This document shows positions 43,667 to 52,431 of a stretch of DNA of 64,000 nucleotides, one piece after another. Source of the stretch: Marinobacter sediminicola (GTDB taxonomy: Bacteria; Pseudomonadota; Gammaproteobacteria; Pseudomonadales; Oleiphilaceae). The notes below the pieces were generated by a model. That model was not told where the DNA came from and made no database searches. It worked only from the letters and a program-made list of their open reading frames with translations. The stretch lies in contig NZ_JAVIXR010000006.1 of NCBI RefSeq assembly GCF_031157525.1, positions 1-64,000 of the forward strand. Reading direction: 5' to 3'. Numbering within the stretch: the first letter of the stretch is position 1; each line of letters opens with the position of its first letter. The position numbers and the translations under genes are program-made.

Positions 43667-43730
43667 GCCCTGAACCAAAAGCCTGTCACATAACGACGCC
43701 CACCCGAAGGAAGCCGCGACCTGTAATGGA

Positions 43731-44462
43731 TTAAAGCAGCCCCAACCCCTCGGCAAGCTTATTGGCCGGCACGTAGCCAGGCACGATATTGCCGTCCTCC
43801 AGAACAATGGCCGGAGTGCCTGTCACACCAACACGCTGCCCAAGCTCATACTGCTTCAGCACGGGATTATCACAGGTAGCCGCAGGAACGGTTTTACCAG
43901 CCTTGGCAGCATTCATTGCGGACTGCTGATCCTCGGCACACCAAACTGAAACGTATTTTACAAAAGATGGGGAACCCGGCTGGGACCGTGGGAAAGCGTA
44001 ATAATTGACGGTAATGCCGTAGTCGTTGAGCTTTGGCACCTCGCCATGGAGCTTACGGCAATAGGGGCAATCAATGTCGGTAAATACGCTAACCACCGCC
44101 CGCTCATCGTCAGCCTTGTAGCTGATAACACCGCTCTTCCCGAAGCCTGTTAATGCCTTGTGCCGAGCAGCTGCCTTGGCCTCTGTCGTAACATTGGCGA
44201 TGCCCGTGCTCGTAACCTTCAACAGATCACCGGTGAGCAGATACTGACCATCCTGGGTTGTATAAACGGTCTCACCGCTAGCAGCCTGAATCTCATAAAG
44301 CCCCTTGGCTTCGGATTCGCGAATCGACAATATTTCCAGCCCGGGTACCGCACTGGATAGGCGCTCGCTAATTTTGTCTTCAACATCACCTGCCACACTG
44401 AAGGGTGATCCCAGAACCCCAACCGTCATTGACACCAACATAAACCATTGTTTTACATTCAT
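43731..44462 (-). CDS. dsbC: Thiol:disulfide interchange protein DsbC
   Basis: DsbC is a periplasmic disulfide isomerase. The 243-residue protein has a signal peptide (about 5-25, ending FSVAG), an N-terminal dimerisation domain (EDKISERLSSAVPGLEI) and a thioredoxin domain with the active site CPYC in DIDCPYCRKLH. A second cysteine pair (WCAEDQQ and TCDNPV) is also as in DsbC. The ATG at 44462 is preferred over a GTG at 44474. It lies between xerD and hom on the same strand, as in Pseudomonas. Confidence 0.95.
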   Translation of the reverse strand: MNVKQWFMLVSMTVGVLGSPFSVAGDVEDKISERLSSAVPGLEILSIRESEAKGLYEIQAASGETVYTTQDGQYLLTGDLLKVTSTGIANVTTEAKAAARHKALTGFGKSGVISYKADDERAVVSVFTDIDCPYCRKLHGEVPKLNDYGITVNYYAFPRSQPGSPSFVKYVSVWCAEDQQSAMNAAKAGKTVPAATCDNPVLKQYELGQRVGVTGTPAIVLEDGNIVPGYVPANKLAEGLGLL

Positions 44463-44608
44463 TCTGGAAAACACACCTATATAGCAGGGTACTTATGATG
44501 CTTGCGAAACTGAGCTCACAAGCCATGAAAAAGTTCTTTTAATCAAAACCGTGCGACACCGGCTTGCCAATAAAGTTCAAAACGCCACCTTACCTAAAAA
44601 TCACAATG

Positions 44609-45511
44609 TCAGCCACGAGGATGATGGGTCTTATGCAAGGATTGTAAACGCTGGCGCGCGACGTGAGTGTAGATCTGGGTCGTGGAAAGATCAGAGTGGC
44701 CCAGCAGCATCTGAACCACACGCAAATCCGCTCCATGATTAAGCAGATGTGTTGCAAAGGCATGACGGAGCGTATGGGGCGACAGGTGCTTGCGAATGCC
44801 TGTGCGCGTGGCGTAATGGCGAACTCTGTGCCAAAACGTCTGGCGCGTCATGGGCGCAGCGCGGTTTCCTGGAAAAAGCGCATCACTGGCACGCCCTTTC
44901 AGAAGCTCCGGGCGACCTTCTTTCATATACAGGACAAGCCAGTCTATGGCCTCCTCGCCCAGCGGAACCAGGCGTTCTTTGTCGCCTTTGCCGGTCACAC
45001 GAACAACCCCTTGCCGCAGATTTACCTGATCCACACGCAAACTGGTGAGCTCAGATACACGTAAGCCACAGCCATACAGAATTTCCAGCATAGCCTTGTC
45101 TCGCTGCTCAATGGGCAAACCCGGATCCGGCTCAGCCAAAAGTGCATCCACTTCACCTTCTGTTAACGAGTCCGGTAGGCGACGGGGCAGGCGGGGGCTA
45201 TCGATGCGTAAGGTAGGATCTTCAGAAATCAGCCGCTCGCGAAGGAGATAGCGATAAAACCGACGAATACCCGAAAGACGACGAGCCGCAGTAGACGTTT
45301 TCAGCCCCTGAGCGAATCCATTGGCCATCCAGGCAAGCAAATCTGTTCGCCGCACCTCCGTTAGCAATAGCTGCCCCGGCTGAGCTTCCAGCCATGCAGC
45401 CAGGCGCTGCAAATCGTTGCGGTAAGCTTGGCGGGTTTGCTCTCCCAACCCGTCTTCAAGCCAGACTGCATCAACAAACTGGACAACTATTGTTTCATCT
45501 TCGGCTCTCAC
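44609..45511 (-). CDS. xerD: Site-specific tyrosine recombinase XerD
   Basis: With XerC it resolves chromosome dimers at dif. The 300-residue protein has the N-terminal SAM-like DNA-binding domain and a catalytic domain with Arg in YGCGLRVSELTSL, Lys in GKGDKERLVPL, His and Arg in HTLRHAFATHLLNHGA, His in LLGHSDLSTTQ, and the nucleophile Tyr in QIYTHV. It lies next to dsbC, the common xerD-dsbC pairing. It is not an integron integrase: the extra patch that defines IntI between motifs II and III is not seen. Confidence 0.96.
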   Translation of the reverse strand: MRAEDETIVVQFVDAVWLEDGLGEQTRQAYRNDLQRLAAWLEAQPGQLLLTEVRRTDLLAWMANGFAQGLKTSTAARRLSGIRRFYRYLLRERLISEDPTLRIDSPRLPRRLPDSLTEGEVDALLAEPDPGLPIEQRDKAMLEILYGCGLRVSELTSLRVDQVNLRQGVVRVTGKGDKERLVPLGEEAIDWLVLYMKEGRPELLKGRASDALFPGNRAAPMTRQTFWHRVRHYATRTGIRKHLSPHTLRHAFATHLLNHGADLRVVQMLLGHSDLSTTQIYTHVARQRLQSLHKTHHPRG

Positions 45512-45569
45512 ACCCTAACCCTCTAACAGCCTCGCCATGCACAAGAAGGCATTCTGACTCGCCAGAAAC

Positions 45570-45599
45570 GAAAAAGGCAGCCGTCAGGCTGCCTTTTTC
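45570..45599 (-). terminator. Terminator after rplS
   Basis: The arms GAAAAAGGCAGCC and GGCTGCCTTTTTC are perfectly complementary around GTCA. The A and T runs on both sides make it work in either direction. It lies 29 nt after the rplS stop and separates the ribosomal operon from xerD. Confidence 0.9.
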
Positions 45600-45627
45600 A
45601 CTGCAAGGTTGCTCAGCAAATAGCTGA

Positions 45628-45984
45628 TCAGCCCAGCTTTTCTTTGATACGTGCTGCCTTGCCCGAGAGCTCGCGCAGGTAGTAAAGCTTGGCCTGACGC
45701 ACTTCACCGCGACGCTTCACAGCAACGCTGTCGACCAGCTTGGAGAAGGTCTGGAAAGTACGCTCAACGCCTACGCCGTAGGAAATCTTCCGTACGGTGA
45801 ATGCCGAGTTCATGCCACGGTTACGCTTACCGATAACAACGCCTTCGAACGCCTGCAGACGCTCACGGTTGCCTTCAGTTACACGAACCTGAACAACCAC
45901 GGTATCACCCGGCGCAAACGCGGGGACTTCCTTGGTCATCTGCTCTGTTTCAAGTTGATTGATGATGTTGTTCTTGCCGCTCAT
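45628..45984 (-). CDS. rplS: 50S ribosomal protein L19
   Basis: L19 sits at the 30S-50S interface. The 118-residue protein starts [20 protein letters not shown] and carries the signature [14 protein letters not shown]. The ATG at 45984 is preferred with AGGAG 8 nt upstream, which gives the standard length. It closes the rpsP-rimM-trmD-rplS operon. Confidence 0.98.
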   Translation of the reverse strand: MSGKNNIINQLETEQMTKEVPAFAPGDTVVVQVRVTEGNRERLQAFEGVVIGKRNRGMNSAFTVRKISYGVGVERTFQTFSKLVDSVAVKRRGEVRQAKLYYLRELSGKAARIKEKLG

Positions 45985-46021
45985 CGTAATGCTCCTGATA
46001 CCCAATCTTTTAATGCCCTGA

Positions 46022-46768
46022 TTATTCAGAGGCACACGGTTCGTTTAAAATCTCACCCAGCAACTCACGCTCTTCATCCGTAAGCACCCGCTTTTCAAGC
46101 AGATCGGGGCGTCGTTCCCGGGTTCGCCTCAGCGACTGTTTAAGCCGCCAACGCCGGATCTGATCATGGTGACCGCCCAACAAAATATCCGGCACCGCCT
46201 GACCTTCGTAAACTTCGGGCCGGGTGTAGTGCGGACAATCCAGCAAACCGTCAGCAAAAGAATCCTGCTCTGCCGACTGCGCATGACCCAGCGCTCCGGG
46301 GATGAGGCGTGTAACCGCATCAATAACAGTCATCGCTGCCAGTTCACCACCAGACAGTACAAAATCGCCCAGTGATATTTCCCGGTCGACTTCTGTTGCT
46401 ATCAGGCGTTCATCAACACCTTCATAACGCCCTGCTACCAGAATCAAACGTTCTTCTGCAGCAAGTGACTCAACAACAGCTTGGCTCAGCGTTTCACCCT
46501 GAGGTGAAAGATAAACCACACAGGCTTTGCCTGGCGCCGATTTCCGCGCTGCGTGAATGGCATCCCTTAGCGGCTGAATTTTCATCAGCATACCGGGGCC
46601 ACCACCGTAGGGACGGTCATCAACGGTGCGGTGTCGATCCTGGGTAAAGTCGCGAGGGTTCCAGCTCTCGAAGGTCAAAAGACCATCGCGTACTGCCCTG
46701 CTCGTTATCCCGTAATCCGTTACCGCCTGGAACATCTCAGGAAACAGACTGACTGCGCCAATCCACAC
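46022..46768 (-). CDS. trmD: tRNA (guanine37-N1)-methyltransferase
   Basis: TrmD makes m1G37 in tRNAs with G36 and prevents +1 frameshifts. The 248-residue SPOUT protein has [15 protein letters not shown] at the N terminus, the knot motif [22 protein letters not shown], and [16 protein letters not shown]. It is 4 nt from rimM and 37 nt from rplS on the same strand. Confidence 0.98.
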   Translation of the reverse strand: MWIGAVSLFPEMFQAVTDYGITSRAVRDGLLTFESWNPRDFTQDRHRTVDDRPYGGGPGMLMKIQPLRDAIHAARKSAPGKACVVYLSPQGETLSQAVVESLAAEERLILVAGRYEGVDERLIATEVDREISLGDFVLSGGELAAMTVIDAVTRLIPGALGHAQSAEQDSFADGLLDCPHYTRPEVYEGQAVPDILLGGHHDQIRRWRLKQSLRRTRERRPDLLEKRVLTDEERELLGEILNEPCASE

Positions 46769-46771
46769 CCG

Positions 46772-47299
46772 TCAGAACTCCGGATCCCAGTCTGCGATCA
46801 GCTTGTGCTCTGCCAGATTAACTTCTCGGACCACTTGGCCAGGAAGGTAAGGAATCAGGCGCTCGCGCTGATCGATGGAGCCCGCAGTTGCATGCACCAC
46901 CAGAACATCATTGGAGCCGGTTTCTATGAGATGATCCACTCGTCCGAGGCATTCACCCTCAACCGTAAACACGTCAAGCCCCTGCAGCTGGCGCCAATAA
47001 AAATCCCCTTCGGGAAGCTCAGGCAACTCAGCAGTGGGAACTTTAACCTCGGCACCACAGTATGTGCGCGCCAGATCACGGTCATTAATACCTTTAAGCC
47101 TGACAACAATCGCCTTGCCTTGCCGGCGACCCTCTTCAAGCTTTGCCGGAATGCGCTTACCGTCCAGATCAAGAACCCAGTTGGTATAGCCAAGTATTCC
47201 GTCAATGGGGTCGGTGAAGGAATAAACCTTGAGCCACCCTTTAACCCCAAATACCGAGGTAATCCGACCGATCACAGTTTCCTGCGAATTCTGCGTCAT
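46772..47299 (-). CDS. rimM: 16S rRNA processing protein RimM
   Basis: RimM binds S19 and helps mature the 3' domain of the 30S subunit. The 175-residue protein has an N-terminal beta-barrel (IGRITSVFGVKGWLKVYSFT) and a C-terminal PRC barrel (GDFYWRQLQGLDVFTVEG onward, ending LIPYLPGQVVREVNLAEH). It lies between rpsP and trmD. Confidence 0.97.
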   Translation of the reverse strand: MTQNSQETVIGRITSVFGVKGWLKVYSFTDPIDGILGYTNWVLDLDGKRIPAKLEEGRRQGKAIVVRLKGINDRDLARTYCGAEVKVPTAELPELPEGDFYWRQLQGLDVFTVEGECLGRVDHLIETGSNDVLVVHATAGSIDQRERLIPYLPGQVVREVNLAEHKLIADWDPEF

Positions 47300-47326
47300 A
47301 CAACAACCTCGGCAGTCAGTAAAAGC

Positions 47327-47566
47327 TTACTCAGCAGTCTTAAGCAGCTGCGCAACGCGATCGCTGGTCTGTGCACCCTGGCCAACCCAGTAGTTTACAC
47401 GGTCGCGATCAACACGCAGACGCTCTTCCTGACCGCGGGCGATCGGGTTGAAAAAACCAACGCGTTCAATGAAAGCGCCGTCACGTGAATTACGGCTGTC
47501 AGTGACTGTCAGATGATAGAACGGGCGCTTCTTGGAGCCGCCGCGAGCCAAACGGATTGTTACCAT
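47327..47566 (-). CDS. rpsP: 30S ribosomal protein S16
   Basis: A 79-residue protein starting [20 protein letters not shown], the conserved S16 N terminus, with [14 protein letters not shown] following. First gene of the rpsP-rimM-trmD-rplS operon, 27 nt before rimM. A promoter candidate with a GC-rich discriminator lies about 95 nt upstream, fitting growth-rate control. Confidence 0.98.
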   Translation of the reverse strand: MVTIRLARGGSKKRPFYHLTVTDSRNSRDGAFIERVGFFNPIARGQEERLRVDRDRVNYWVGQGAQTSDRVAQLLKTAE

Positions 47567-47660
47567 TTAACCAATATCCTGTTCTGTTATACGAACTTTG
47601 TACGTTTCACGTCGACCACTAGAGTGGCTGACGCGGAGACCCATACTCGAAAGGGGCGCT

Positions 47661-47689
47661 ATTCTATGCTAAATAAGCGCCAAAGAAAA
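47661..47689 (-). promoter_or_regulatory. Candidate promoter of the rpsP operon
   Basis: The minus strand reads TTTTCT (47689-47684), 17 bp, TAGAAT (47666-47661), followed by AGCGCCCC. A GC-rich discriminator after the -10 is typical of stringently controlled ribosomal promoters. A GGCGCT/AGCGCC inverted repeat overlaps it. Confidence 0.4.
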
Positions 47690-47717
47690 CAGGCAAACTG
47701 ACTGTTTGCATGTTTTC
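47685..47717 (-). terminator. Terminator after ffh
   Basis: The 14-base arms GAAAACAGGCAAAC and GTTTGCATGTTTTC pair with one mismatch around TGACT, and the minus strand continues TTTTCTTTGG. It starts 14 nt after the ffh stop and separates ffh from rpsP. Confidence 0.65.
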
Positions 47718-47730
47718 GATGTAAGGCTTT

Positions 47731-49119
47731 TTACATACGACCAAACGGAGGCATTCCACCGCCGCCACCGCCCGGCGGCATCATACCACCAAGACCGCGC
47801 ATCATATTCGCCATCCCGCCCTTTTTGCTAAACTTTTTCATCATTTTTTGCATCTGCTTGTGCTGCTTAAGCAAACGATTCACATCCTGTATCTGCGTTC
47901 CCGAGCCGGCGGCAATGCGACGCTTGCGGGAGTTGTTGATTACGTCCGGGTAGCGACGCTCTTTCGGAGTCATCGAACAAATGATCGCTTCCAACTGCCC
48001 CATCGACTTATCGTTAACCTGTTGTTGCGCCGCTTGAGCCATCTGCCCCATGCCCGGCAACTTATCCATCAAGCCACCGATACCACCCATATTCTTCATT
48101 TGCTGCAGCTGGTCGCGGAAATCTTCCAGATCAAAACTTTTGCCTTTCTTGATCTTTTTGGTGAGCTTCTCTGCTTTCTTCTGATCGAGCTTGCGCTCGG
48201 CTTCCTCTATAAGAGAGAGCACATCGCCCATACCCAAAATCCGGGAGGCGACCCGATCCGGATAGAACGGTTCCAGGGCATCCGACTTTTCACCAACACC
48301 CAGAAACTTGATTGGTTTGCCCGTAATATGCCTGACCGAAAGCGCCGCACCACCGCGAGCGTCGCCGTCGGTTTTGGTTAGCACCACACCAGTCAATGGC
48401 AAGGCATCGTTAAACGCCTTGGCCGTATTAGCGGCATCCTGCCCCGTCATGGCGTCAACCACGAAAAGGGTCTCTACCGGCTTAACAGACTTATGTAGCC
48501 GGCCAATCTCGCCCATCATCTGCTCATCAACGTGCAGGCGGCCCGCAGTGTCGAGAATAACCACATCGATATGCTTCTTGCGGGCAGCTGCTACCGCACC
48601 TTCCGCAATGGCAACGGGGTCTTGATCGGCGGTACTGGGGAAAAACTCAACACCCACTTCACCCGCTAACGTCTCCAACTGCTTGATCGCAGCCGGCCGG
48701 TAGACGTCAGCACTCACCACCATGACGGTCTTTTTGTGGCGCTCTTTAAGGAAACGCGACAACTTGGCAACTGTGGTGGTTTTACCAGCACCCTGAAGGC
48801 CAGCCATCATGATCACGGCGGGAGGCTGAACGGCAAGATTGAGGGTTTCATTCCCCTCGCCCATAACTCGCTCCAGCTCCTGCTGAACAACCTTGATGAA
48901 GACCTGGCCCGGGGAAAGGCTGCGCTGAACTTCCTGCCCGATAGCGCGCTGACGGACACCCTCAACAAAGTCCTTCACCACCGGCAGGGCGACGTCTGCC
49001 TCCAGCAGTGCCATACGCACTTCCCGGAGAGTGTCCTTTATATTGTCTTCGGTGAGCCGCGCCTGACCGGAAATCTTGCGCAGGCTACCGGAAAGTCGGT
49101 CTTGGAGGTTCTCAAACAT
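47731..49119 (-). CDS. ffh: Signal recognition particle protein Ffh
   Basis: Ffh with 4.5S RNA targets membrane proteins to FtsY. The 462-residue protein has the N domain, the GTPase with G1 GLQGAGKTTTVAKLSRF (about 106), DTAGRLH, TKTDGDARGG, and a methionine-rich M domain ending MANMMRGLGGMMPP. The ATG at 49119 is preferred with GGAAGAG just upstream; a longer frame begins at 49206. It is divergent from ypjD, as in E. coli and Pseudomonas. Confidence 0.98.
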   Translation of the reverse strand: MFENLQDRLSGSLRKISGQARLTEDNIKDTLREVRMALLEADVALPVVKDFVEGVRQRAIGQEVQRSLSPGQVFIKVVQQELERVMGEGNETLNLAVQPPAVIMMAGLQGAGKTTTVAKLSRFLKERHKKTVMVVSADVYRPAAIKQLETLAGEVGVEFFPSTADQDPVAIAEGAVAAARKKHIDVVILDTAGRLHVDEQMMGEIGRLHKSVKPVETLFVVDAMTGQDAANTAKAFNDALPLTGVVLTKTDGDARGGAALSVRHITGKPIKFLGVGEKSDALEPFYPDRVASRILGMGDVLSLIEEAERKLDQKKAEKLTKKIKKGKSFDLEDFRDQLQQMKNMGGIGGLMDKLPGMGQMAQAAQQQVNDKSMGQLEAIICSMTPKERRYPDVINNSRKRRIAAGSGTQIQDVNRLLKQHKQMQKMMKKFSKKGGMANMMRGLGGMMPPGGGGGGMPPFGRM

Positions 49120-49301
49120 GTTGCTCTTCCGTTCCCCGGATAAATTGAGTGCACAAACCTCAGAGCCAGCTTCGGCTCCTTGATTCCTGTTGCATAATCG
49201 CGACATTATAACCAGACTATCGCTCTGAAACGACCAACCCGGTCAAATCGACAGACACATCTGTTGATCCCCAGCCAGCACAGCGGTTAATAAAGGAAGT
49301 T

Positions 49302-50108
49302 ATGGGAACGCTGATTCTCGCGGTCACCTCTCTTTTTCTGTACAGCGTCGGCACCGCTTTGCAGGCGCTCCACTTCCGTGGTCGCGTGCAAAGCAACATA
49401 GCGATAACCACCCTTATCGGCATGCTGGCGCTAACGTCTCACGGGCTTTTGATCTCGCAGACCCTCTACCATGATGGCGGTGTCGACCTGGGTTTCTTTA
49501 AAAGCTCGGTGCTGATCTCTTGGCTAATCGTATTTTTACTGCTGGGCCTGAATCTGAGAAAGCCTGTTCAAAGCCTGTTTCTCGGCGTTTACCCACTGGC
49601 AGCACTCACCATCATAATGACCCTGATTACGCATACGCCGTCACGACTGGTATCTGATGAAAGCTACGGCGTACTGTCTCACATCGCACTGTCCGTCACA
49701 GCCTACAGCCTGTTTTCTCTCGCGGCTATACAAGCAATCTTACTTTACTTTCAGAACCGGCAGCTCAAACAAAACTATAACAGCCCGCTGATCCGTAATT
49801 TGCCCCCCCTCCAAACCATGGAATCGCTACTTTTCGAAATGGTCTGGGCAGGCGTTGTCATGCTAACCCTGGCCATCGTCACCGGGGCCGTATTCATAGA
49901 AAATCTTTTTGCCCAAAACCTGGCCCATAAAACTCTATTCTCCATACTTTCATTGCTGGTCTTTATAGCTCTGCTCGTGGGCCGCTATACCAAAGGCTGG
50001 CGCGGAATGACAGCAAGTCGCTGGACACTGGCCGGTTGCGCCCTCCTTATGGTGGCCTTTTACGGCAGCAAATTCGCCCTTGAGCTGGTATTCCAGAGGG
50101 GCGGCTGA
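49302..50108 (+). CDS. ypjD: Inner membrane protein YpjD, CcsA/HemX-like
   Basis: A 268-residue integral membrane protein with about eight hydrophobic helices. The segment LSHIALSVTAYSLFSLAAIQ and MVWAGVVMLTLAIVTGAVF place it in the cytochrome c assembly (CcsA/HemX) family. Its function is not settled; in Salmonella and E. coli the neighbouring gene is corB, and a link to divalent cation transport has been suggested. It is divergent from ffh and 82 nt before corB. Confidence 0.9.
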   Translation: MGTLILAVTSLFLYSVGTALQALHFRGRVQSNIAITTLIGMLALTSHGLLISQTLYHDGGVDLGFFKSSVLISWLIVFLLLGLNLRKPVQSLFLGVYPLAALTIIMTLITHTPSRLVSDESYGVLSHIALSVTAYSLFSLAAIQAILLYFQNRQLKQNYNSPLIRNLPPLQTMESLLFEMVWAGVVMLTLAIVTGAVFIENLFAQNLAHKTLFSILSLLVFIALLVGRYTKGWRGMTASRWTLAGCALLMVAFYGSKFALELVFQRGG

Positions 50109-50190
50109 CATCTGCGCCACAACCTCTTGACACCGAGCACAATCACAACCTATTTTCGCTACTTGTCAGCAATATAAGGACACCTCTGGT

Positions 50191-51474
50191 TTGGACGGTA
50201 CATCGCTTACTGCGCTGTCGATTATTCTCGTCGGGCTGATCATGCTGTCGGCATTCTTTTCCAGCTCTGAAACCGGAATGATGTCTCTTAACCGGTATCG
50301 CCTCAAACATATGGCCAAAACCGGCCACAAAGGCGCTAAACGGGCACAAGGATTGTTGAAGCGCACAGACCAGCTTATCGGCATCATTCTGATAGGCAAT
50401 AATTTCGTCAACATTCTGGCGTCGTCTATAGCCACAGTTATAGCCATACGCATCTGGGGCGATGCCGGCATCGCCATCGCCACGCTACTACTGACCATCG
50501 TCATCCTGATTTTTGCCGAGGTCACCCCAAAGACTCTGGCCTCCCTTTTTCCGGAAAAAATAGCCTTCCCCGCGAGCTATATTCTCGGGCCTCTACTGAA
50601 AGTACTTTATCCGATCGTATGGGCAGTAAACCTGTTTACCGGTGCGATACTCTGGATCCTCGGAATCTCTCCCAGCGACTCCGCCAGCGATCACCTGAGT
50701 CGCGAAGAACTCAGGACCCTGGTAAACGAAGCTGGCGCCCTCATTCCAACCAAACACAAGGATATGCTGGTCAGCATCCTTGATCTCGAAAAGGTCACTG
50801 TGAACGACATCATGGTGCCCCGCAACGAAGTTTCCGGCATCGATCTGGATGATGACACCGACACCATTTTGCGCCAGTTAAGAAATAGCCAGCACACTCG
50901 CCTGCCGGTGTTCAAAGGCGACATTAATAACATTCAGGGCATCCTGCACCTGCGCAGCGCAACGAAACTGCTCCAGCAAGACGAGATCAGCAAACCCATG
51001 ATCATGCAGCTTTGCCAAGAGCCCTACTTCGTTCCCGAAAGCACACCTCTGAATACACAGCTCATCAACTTCCAGAAAGGAAAGCGCCGGTTTGGCATTG
51101 TGGTCGATGAGTATGGTGATGTACTTGGACTCGCTACCCTTGAGGACATTCTGGAAGAGATCGTTGGCGAATTCACAACGGATTACGCTGCAGCTAGCCC
51201 GGACATCATCCCCCAGGAAGATGGCACGTTTATTATTGACGGCACCGCATCCGTGCGCACAATCAACAAATCCCTGGGCTGGAAACTACCCACCGACGGC
51301 CCGAAAACCCTCAACGGCCTGATCACCGAAACCCTTGAAAACATCCCGGACACCAACGTTTGCCTAAAGGTCGACGGCCACCGGGTAGAGGTCCTCCAGA
51401 TCAAGGACAACGTTGTGAAGGCCGCTATTGTACACCCCAAGAAGCGCAAAAAACGCGCACTTTCCATCGTTTAA
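50191..51474 (+). CDS. corB: CNNM/CorB-type Mg2+ transporter with CBS domains
   Basis: A 427-residue protein (YfjD, CorB). The DUF21 membrane domain is at about 5-185 with SAFFSSSETGMMSLNRYRL and IGNNFVNILASSIATV. Two CBS domains are at about 205-325 (VNDIMVPRNEVSGIDLDDDT, then FGIVVDEYGDVLGLATLEDI). A CorC/HlyC C-terminal domain is at about 340-415. Such proteins export or regulate Mg2+ and Co2+. The start is TTG at 50191 with AAGGA about 9 nt upstream. Confidence 0.92.
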   Translation: MDGTSLTALSIILVGLIMLSAFFSSSETGMMSLNRYRLKHMAKTGHKGAKRAQGLLKRTDQLIGIILIGNNFVNILASSIATVIAIRIWGDAGIAIATLLLTIVILIFAEVTPKTLASLFPEKIAFPASYILGPLLKVLYPIVWAVNLFTGAILWILGISPSDSASDHLSREELRTLVNEAGALIPTKHKDMLVSILDLEKVTVNDIMVPRNEVSGIDLDDDTDTILRQLRNSQHTRLPVFKGDINNIQGILHLRSATKLLQQDEISKPMIMQLCQEPYFVPESTPLNTQLINFQKGKRRFGIVVDEYGDVLGLATLEDILEEIVGEFTTDYAAASPDIIPQEDGTFIIDGTASVRTINKSLGWKLPTDGPKTLNGLITETLENIPDTNVCLKVDGHRVEVLQIKDNVVKAAIVHPKKRKKRALSIV

Positions 51475-51554
51475 CCCAGCTTGCCCTCACTTCGCTATAG
51501 ACGTTCCAGTTATAGCGGTGCCCTTTCTTGAAAGATCAAAATGTAACCAGCCCC

Positions 51555-51568
51555 TTGACGCATATCAA
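51555..51568 (+). promoter_or_regulatory. Anr/FNR-like box before the Yip1 gene
   Basis: TTGACGCATATCAA fits the TTGAY-N4-RTCAA consensus of FNR/Anr at every defined position. It lies 57 nt before the start codon. No -10 stands out at the position expected for class II activation, so activation or repression cannot be chosen. Confidence 0.45.
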
Positions 51569-51625
51569 TCTACCGCCAACACTCATTAGGAACACCGAAC
51601 AATAATAATGCTAAGGAGTTTATCC

Positions 51626-52228
51626 ATGAGCTTGTCGAACACTTTTGGTCTTCTGACCCACCCCGATCAGCAATGGAAAGCCATTCGGAACGATTCCGAG
51701 TCCATTTCCCAACTTTATCTAGGGCACGTACTACTTCTCGCTCTTATTCCCGCCTTGGCCGGGTTCTTTGGAACCACCCAGGTAGGCTGGCAGATTGGTG
51801 ACGGACAGGTTACACGCCTGTCCGTAAACAGCGCGCTAAGCCTGTCCGTACTGTTCTATGCCGCCATGCTGGCAGGCATATTCATTCTCGGAAAATTCAT
51901 TGATTTCTTTGCAGCAACTTACGATGCGGTAGATAGAGTGCCGAGAGGCGTGGCGATGGCGGCTTACACCGCCACCCCTATGTTCCTGATCGGCGTTATA
52001 GCAGCCTACCCTAATATCTGGGTAAACATGCTGGCAGGACTCGTTGCCATTGCGTATGCGGTGTACCTTCTTTATGAAGGGCTCCCCATACTCATGAAAA
52101 TCCCCGAAGACCGTGGATTCATGTTTGCCACAGCGGTGCTGACGGTTGGGCTGGTCATGTTTGTCGCCCTTCTTGCCATCAGTGTCGTAATCTGGAGCGT
52201 CGGCATTGGTCCGGTGTATGTAAGCTGA
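51626..52228 (+). CDS. Yip1-family inner membrane protein
   Basis: A 200-residue protein beginning MSLSNTFGLLTHPDQQWKAI with about five membrane segments (LGHVLLLALIPALAGFFG, LSLSVLFYAAMLAGIFILGK, ATPMFLIGVIAAYPNIWV, LAGLVAIAYAVYLLYEGLPI, LTVGLVMFVALLAISVVIW). It resembles the Yip1 domain family, whose bacterial members have no known function. The ATG at 51626 has AAGGAG 7 nt upstream. It has its own leader with an Anr-like box and is followed by a strong terminator, so it is a single-gene unit. Confidence 0.85.
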   Translation: MSLSNTFGLLTHPDQQWKAIRNDSESISQLYLGHVLLLALIPALAGFFGTTQVGWQIGDGQVTRLSVNSALSLSVLFYAAMLAGIFILGKFIDFFAATYDAVDRVPRGVAMAAYTATPMFLIGVIAAYPNIWVNMLAGLVAIAYAVYLLYEGLPILMKIPEDRGFMFATAVLTVGLVMFVALLAISVVIWSVGIGPVYVS

Positions 52229-52268
52229 GGGTCAGGCTTACTCCATATCTACATGTCCATGAAACAAC

Positions 52269-52300
52269 CAAGGGTGCTCCATTGGGACACCCTTTTTTTT
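52269..52300 (+). terminator. Terminator after the Yip1 gene
   Basis: The arms AAGGGTG (52270-52276) and CACCCTT (52288-52294) are followed by a run of T, 41 nt after the stop codon. A CC/GG pair extends the stem in the loop. Confidence 0.88.
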
Positions 52301-52313
52301 GCAGATAAGCGCA

Positions 52314-52341
52314 CTGGTTAGATTTTATTCATGTTAACCAG
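52314..52341 (+). promoter_or_regulatory. Inverted repeat upstream of the DUF1631 gene
   Basis: CTGGTTA (52314-52320) and TAACCAG (52335-52341) are perfect arms 14 nt apart in an AT-rich leader. They lie about 90 nt before the start codon. It could be an operator; no regulator can be named. Confidence 0.3.
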
Positions 52342-52431
52342 GCGGAAAATGCGGTAAATTTAGCCTATAACTAAAAAACAGATAGTATAACTCGGTCATG
52401 TACCCGGTTGAGCCGCAAACAGGAGTCGGCC

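Noticed and set aside
43556..43807. N-terminal extension of hom by 84 codons.
   Set aside because: The extra sequence has no homology, would cover the promoter region and overlap the end of dsbC. The TTG at 43555 has a good ribosome binding site and gives the family length.
44609..45511. The tyrosine recombinase as the missing integron integrase.
   Set aside because: It is XerD by length, neighbours (dsbC) and motifs, without the integron-specific insertion, and lies more than 40 kb from the array.
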